This document shows positions 60,652 to 64,000 of a DNA stretch of 64,000 bases, in pieces. The stretch comes from Streptococcus sp. HMSC072G04 (lineage in GTDB: Bacteria > Bacillota > Bacilli > Lactobacillales > Streptococcaceae), in NCBI RefSeq assembly GCF_001813295.1, contig NZ_KV812027.1:1-64000 (forward strand), read 5' to 3'. Position numbers and translations under genes: made by a program. The first letter of the stretch is position 1. Each line of letters begins with the position of its first letter. The notes under the pieces are model-generated. The model was not told where the DNA came from and ran no database searches. It saw nothing but the letters and a program-made list of their open reading frames with translations.

Positions 60652-62172
60652 TTAATTTTTGATAAATCCTTCTTTCACCAAAAAGTCACGCGCTACTTGG
60701 GCAGCAGGTTTTCCTTCTACTCCCACTTGGTAGTTCATCTGGCTCATCTGGGCTTCCGTAATTTTACCCGCCAACTTGTTCAGAATGCCTTCTAATTCTG
60801 GATGTTTCTTAAGGAGAGCTTCTTTCATGAGGGGCGCCCCTTGATAAGGTGGAAAAAGTTGCTTGTCATCTTCAAGGACCACCAGGTCATAACGAGCCAG
60901 CTCGGCATCCGTTGAGTAGGCATCTGTTATCTGGATATCCCCAGACTGGATAGCCTGGTAGCGAAGAGCTGGCTCCATGGTGGAGACTTGTAGATGAAGA
61001 CCATAGACCTTCTGCAAGCCCTTGTTTCCATCCTCTCGGTCGGTAAACTCCAAGGTAAAGCCTGCCTTGAGTTGTCCTTCCACCTTTTTCAAATCTGAAA
61101 TAGTCTTGAGTCCATACTCTTGGGCAATCTTCTTAGGCACTGCAACAGCATAGGTATTTTGATAAGCCATCGGTTTGAGCAAGGCCAGGTCGTCTTGTCG
61201 CTTAATCCCATCTCGGGCTGCTTGATAGACTGCTTCTGGATCATGGCCGACTTGTGGTGCTGGCTTGAGGAGACTCTCGGTCACAGTCCCTGTAAACTCT
61301 GGATAGATAGCGATATCCCCTTTTTTCAGGGCTTCATAGAGGAAGGTGGTCTTGCCAAAATTCGGTTTGACAGTCACTGTCATATCCGTATTTTTCTCGA
61401 TCAAGATCTTATACATATTGGCGAGAATTTCAGGTTCAGGACCCAACTTCCCAGCAATGACCAGATTTTCTTTTTTCGGTTTGGGAAGAAGACTTGGCGT
61501 ATAAGAAGCTCCTAATCCAATAACCATCACAGCAAAGGCTGCAAAGATGGTCCGCAATTTGGCCTTTTCCATCCATTTGAGAAGAAGGTTAAATGCGATG
61601 GCTAAGAAGGCAGAAGATAGGGCACCGATCAAAATCAGACTGGCATTATTGCGGTCAACCCCTAGGAGGATAAAGGAACCGAGTCCCCCAGCTCCAATCA
61701 AGGCAGCTAGGGTAGCTGTCCCAATAATCATCACGGCTGCCGTGCGAATCCCAGACATAATGACGGGCATGGCCAAGGGAATCTCGAACTTCTTGAGTCG
61801 CTCCCACTTGGTCATACCAAAGGCGATTCCTGCTTCTTCAAGGCTTGGATCAATCCCCTGTAAACCGGTGATGGTATTTTGAAGGATCGGGAAAATGGCA
61901 TAGATAACGAGAGCTGTCAAGGCCGGAAGCGTTCCGATTCCCATGATGGGTATGAAGAGGCCGAGAAGGGCCATGGAAGGAATGGTCTGGAAGATCCCAG
62001 CTAGCTGTAAAACCCAGTTGCTTGTTCTTTTGTGAATACTCAAATAAATAGCTAGAGGAACAGCCAGAAAAATCGCAAGGAGCAAGGTCAGTAATGACAG
62101 TTGCAAATGTTGCCCCAGTGCAGTGAGCCAGTCCCCAAAGCGCTCTTGAAAGGTTGCAAATAGTTTAGACAT
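60652..62172 (-). CDS. Osmolyte ABC transporter permease/substrate-binding fusion (OpuC/ProWX type)
   Basis: A 506-aa fusion. N-terminal permease with about six TM segments (about 15-220; includes [24 protein letters not shown] as EAA loop). A C-terminal glycine-betaine/choline-type binding domain (about 235-506; [38 protein letters not shown]) faces outside. It probably imports betaine, choline or carnitine under osmotic stress. I used the ATG at 62172: GGAGGTG lies 6 bases before it and it overlaps the ATPase stop by 8 bp. Confidence 0.9.
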   Translation of the reverse strand: MSKLFATFQERFGDWLTALGQHLQLSLLTLLLAIFLAVPLAIYLSIHKRTSNWVLQLAGIFQTIPSMALLGLFIPIMGIGTLPALTALVIYAIFPILQNTITGLQGIDPSLEEAGIAFGMTKWERLKKFEIPLAMPVIMSGIRTAAVMIIGTATLAALIGAGGLGSFILLGVDRNNASLILIGALSSAFLAIAFNLLLKWMEKAKLRTIFAAFAVMVIGLGASYTPSLLPKPKKENLVIAGKLGPEPEILANMYKILIEKNTDMTVTVKPNFGKTTFLYEALKKGDIAIYPEFTGTVTESLLKPAPQVGHDPEAVYQAARDGIKRQDDLALLKPMAYQNTYAVAVPKKIAQEYGLKTISDLKKVEGQLKAGFTLEFTDREDGNKGLQKVYGLHLQVSTMEPALRYQAIQSGDIQITDAYSTDAELARYDLVVLEDDKQLFPPYQGAPLMKEALLKKHPELEGILNKLAGKITEAQMSQMNYQVGVEGKPAAQVARDFLVKEGFIKN

Positions 62173-62893
62173 GGTGAGCACCTCCAAATAGATCTGCAAC
62201 AAAGTCGTTGGCTGGCTGGTCTAAAATGGACTCAGAATCCGCTACCTGTACAATCTCTCCTTCTTGCAGTACTGCAATCCGGTCGCCTAATTTTAAGGCC
62301 TCGTCCGTATCGTGGGTCACAAAAATAGTGGTCATACCGAACTCCTTGTGCAATTCTTTGGTAAGAGCCTGCAACTGCTTGCGAGAGATGGCATCCAAGG
62401 CTGAAAAAGGCTCGTCCATCAATAGAATTTTTGGTTCCCCAATGATGGCGCGCACAATGCCAATCCGTTGCTGCTCTCCACCAGATAACTCGCTTGGTAA
62501 CCGATGAGCATAGTCTGCCGCAGGAAGCCCCACCTTGGCCAAGAGTTCTTCTGTTTTCGAAGCGATTTGCTCCTTGCTCCAGCCCTTCATCTCAGGAATC
62601 AGAGCTATATTTTCAGCAACGGTCAAGTTTGGAAAGAGGGCAATGGCTTGAAGGACATAGCCGGTGCTGAGACGTAACTCCCGTTCATCATAGTCCTTGA
62701 TACGTTTCCCATCCATATAGATATTGCCATCAGTCGGCTCCAAGAGACGGTTGACCAGCTTGATCATGGTGGTTTTTCCAGACCCTGAAGGACCCACTAG
62801 CACCATAAATTCTCCATTTTCAATGCGGAGATTGACATCTTTCAAAATGTCCTTTTCCGTGTAGCGCAAGGCTACATGTTTGTATTCAATCAT
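62165..62893 (-). CDS. Osmolyte ABC transporter ATP-binding protein (OpuCA/ProV type)
   Basis: A 242-aa ATPase: Walker [12 protein letters not shown] (about 34-44), signature [14 protein letters not shown], Walker [13 protein letters not shown], His in [11 protein letters not shown]. It lacks the long CBS-domain tail of larger OpuCA forms. Co-transcribed with the fusion permease downstream (8-bp overlap); starts 1 base after the oxidoreductase stop. Confidence 0.92.
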   Translation of the reverse strand: MIEYKHVALRYTEKDILKDVNLRIENGEFMVLVGPSGSGKTTMIKLVNRLLEPTDGNIYMDGKRIKDYDERELRLSTGYVLQAIALFPNLTVAENIALIPEMKGWSKEQIASKTEELLAKVGLPAADYAHRLPSELSGGEQQRIGIVRAIIGEPKILLMDEPFSALDAISRKQLQALTKELHKEFGMTTIFVTHDTDEALKLGDRIAVLQEGEIVQVADSESILDQPANDFVADLFGGAHHV

Positions 62894-63742
62894 TTAATCT
62901 TCCTCAAGCAACTGTCTTTCTTTCAAAACATCTATTAAACTCATAGCTGGACGTCCTAATACCATTTCGACATCTGTTGAAACCCCAGCTTGTTCCCCAA
63001 CTTTGATAGCTGTATAGGTACTGACCCAAGCATCGTACTCCCAGTTTTGTGCTGGCCATTTTTTCCGTGACTCATAGGCCTCTTCTACCGATTCGTCTAC
63101 ATACGTGATGGCATTACCGGTCTCTTTTGAGAGAAGCGCTACGATTTCCTCCATAGAAAGTTCCTCTGGTCCTGTTAGATTCAAGGTTTGATTTTTCCAC
63201 TCCTTAGGATTTAAAAGAATTTCTGCTGCAACCCTAGATGTGTCCTTACGGGCAACAGCTGACACCTGCCCACTGCCAGCCGGACCACGAATCTCTCCAT
63301 TTTCAAGCGCAATATCAATCAAGAAGTCCAAGTAAAAATTATCTCTCAAAAAAGTGTAGGTGAACCCTAACTCCTTGATATAGGCTTCCGTCTGGGCATG
63401 ATCTCGAGACAAGGTAAAGGTTGCTTTTTCATCTGCTCCGTAAAAGGAGGTATAGACGATATGCTGCACCCCAGCAAGCTTTGCAGCATCTAAAAACTCC
63501 TTGTGCTCCTTGACACGCTCTGGATTTTCCCGAGCAGAGACCATCAATAAGACATCGATACCCTTTAAGGCCTCAACTACTTTTGGAGTATTGGCATACA
63601 CCATCTTACGAATTTCCGCTGACGCGTAGACTGTTGCCCGCTCTGGACTTCTTGCCAGATGGATAGAAGCAATTCCTTTTTTATCGACAAGATCAGCCAC
63701 ATAGGAACCTAATTTCCCTGTTACACCTGTAATTCCAATCAT
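62894..63742 (-). CDS. NmrA-like NAD(P)-binding oxidoreductase (QorB/YtfG-like)
   Basis: A 282-aa protein with an N-terminal Rossmann motif GVTGKLGSYV (about 5-14) and the atypical short-chain dehydrogenase layout of NmrA/QorB (HIVYTSFYGAD, YTFLRDNFY). It is likely a quinone reductase or redox sensor. It sits between a MarR regulator and the osmolyte ABC genes with 0-18 bp spacing, so one operon is likely. Confidence 0.82.
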   Translation of the reverse strand: MIGITGVTGKLGSYVADLVDKKGIASIHLARSPERATVYASAEIRKMVYANTPKVVEALKGIDVLLMVSARENPERVKEHKEFLDAAKLAGVQHIVYTSFYGADEKATFTLSRDHAQTEAYIKELGFTYTFLRDNFYLDFLIDIALENGEIRGPAGSGQVSAVARKDTSRVAAEILLNPKEWKNQTLNLTGPEELSMEEIVALLSKETGNAITYVDESVEEAYESRKKWPAQNWEYDAWVSTYTAIKVGEQAGVSTDVEMVLGRPAMSLIDVLKERQLLEED

Positions 63743-63760
63743 AACTGTTGCCTCCTTTCC

Positions 63761-64000
63761 CTAGATGTCATTTTCTTTAGCTTTTAGATTGTCAATAATA
63801 CGCTCTTGATAGGCTTCAAATTCTCGGATTTCTTGATCTGAAAAACCTTGGTAAAAAATCTCTCCCAGTTCTTTGCTGACACGGTTTCCAATTTCTTTTT
63901 GCGCCCAACCAAGGTCTGTCAAAGAGATATATTTTTTCCTTTTATCCTGTGTGCAAGGTTGAATCGTAACCAAGCCTTGTTCTTCCAATTTCTTAACCAT
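63761..64000 (-). CDS. MarR-family regulator, C-terminal part (cut by the window edge)
   Basis: 79 residues at the edge. MVKKLEEQGLVTIQPCTQDKRKKYISLTDLG is the wing of a MarR winged helix (recognition helix missing), followed by the C-terminal dimerisation helices (FEAYQERIIDNLKAKENDI). The start lies beyond 64000. It probably controls its own operon (oxidoreductase and osmolyte importer) and may sense oxidants; a Cys (QPCTQ) lies in the wing. Confidence 0.8.
   Translation of the reverse strand: MVKKLEEQGLVTIQPCTQDKRKKYISLTDLGWAQKEIGNRVSKELGEIFYQGFSDQEIREFEAYQERIIDNLKAKENDI

Overview
The window comes from a low-to-moderate GC Firmicute chromosome and reads as a viridans-group Streptococcus. 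The evidence is a ClpL chaperone, the uppS-cdsA-eep(rseP)-proS block, a Gram-positive PolC, PepS (M29 aminopeptidase), a GH1 glycosidase next to glmS, and a class C (P4-type) acid phosphatase. The species cannot be fixed from the sequence alone. Almost everything is on the minus strand. Only a Crp/Fnr regulator, def, one lipoprotein and lppC are on plus.

Layout. 1-4.8 kb: rsuA-type pseudouridine synthase, two tandem MFS paralogues, a divergent Crp/Fnr regulator and peptide deformylase. 4.8-7.4 kb: an unknown polytopic membrane protein and two tandem DUF443 (TsaI-like) five-TM proteins. 7.4-9.35 kb: pepS between copies of a GC-richer dispersed repeat. 9.35-17.3 kb is an accessory zone: a beta-helix/double-AAA+ (CbxX/EccA-like) protein, an Imm26-like protein with a 49-aa companion, a DinJ/YafQ toxin-antitoxin pair, a DUF262/DUF262-DUF1524 pair resembling GmrSD-type nucleases, and a 40-aa reading frame with its own promoter and terminator ahead of that pair. 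17.6-22.7 kb: polC and a membrane protein. 22.8-36.7 kb: a complete type VIIb secretion locus (esxA-esaA-essA-esaB-essB-essC) followed by an AT-rich cargo module (helical partner, LXG-like 734-aa protein, lipoprotein, TIGR04197-like small protein). 37-43.4 kb: lipoprotein, proS-rseP-cdsA-uppS, yajC and a small regulator. 43.6-46 kb: clpL with an unusual repeat-bearing leader. 46-49.4 kb: a second T7SS cargo module, matching the S. aureus TslA 'reverse LXG' lipase arrangement (two lipoproteins, lipase, two small helical proteins). 49.4-54.9 kb: an amino-acid ABC importer with two UroD-like zinc methyltransferase paralogues. 55.3-64 kb: lppC, glmS, GH1 glycosidase, a class I glutamine amidotransferase, an OpuC/ProU-type osmolyte transporter, an NmrA-like oxidoreductase and a truncated MarR regulator.

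How it fits together. The core machine (EssC ATPase, EssB, EssA, EsaA, EsaB, EsxA) could export at least two toxin modules encoded within 15 kb of it. The DUF443 tandem pair looks like an orphan immunity cassette against a TspA-type membrane-depolarising T7SS toxin that is not itself in the window. The window therefore reads as a T7SS competition locus spread through housekeeping genes. Next to it lies a separate cluster of putative defence and toxin-antitoxin genes, and the role of the beta-helix/AAA+ protein there is open.
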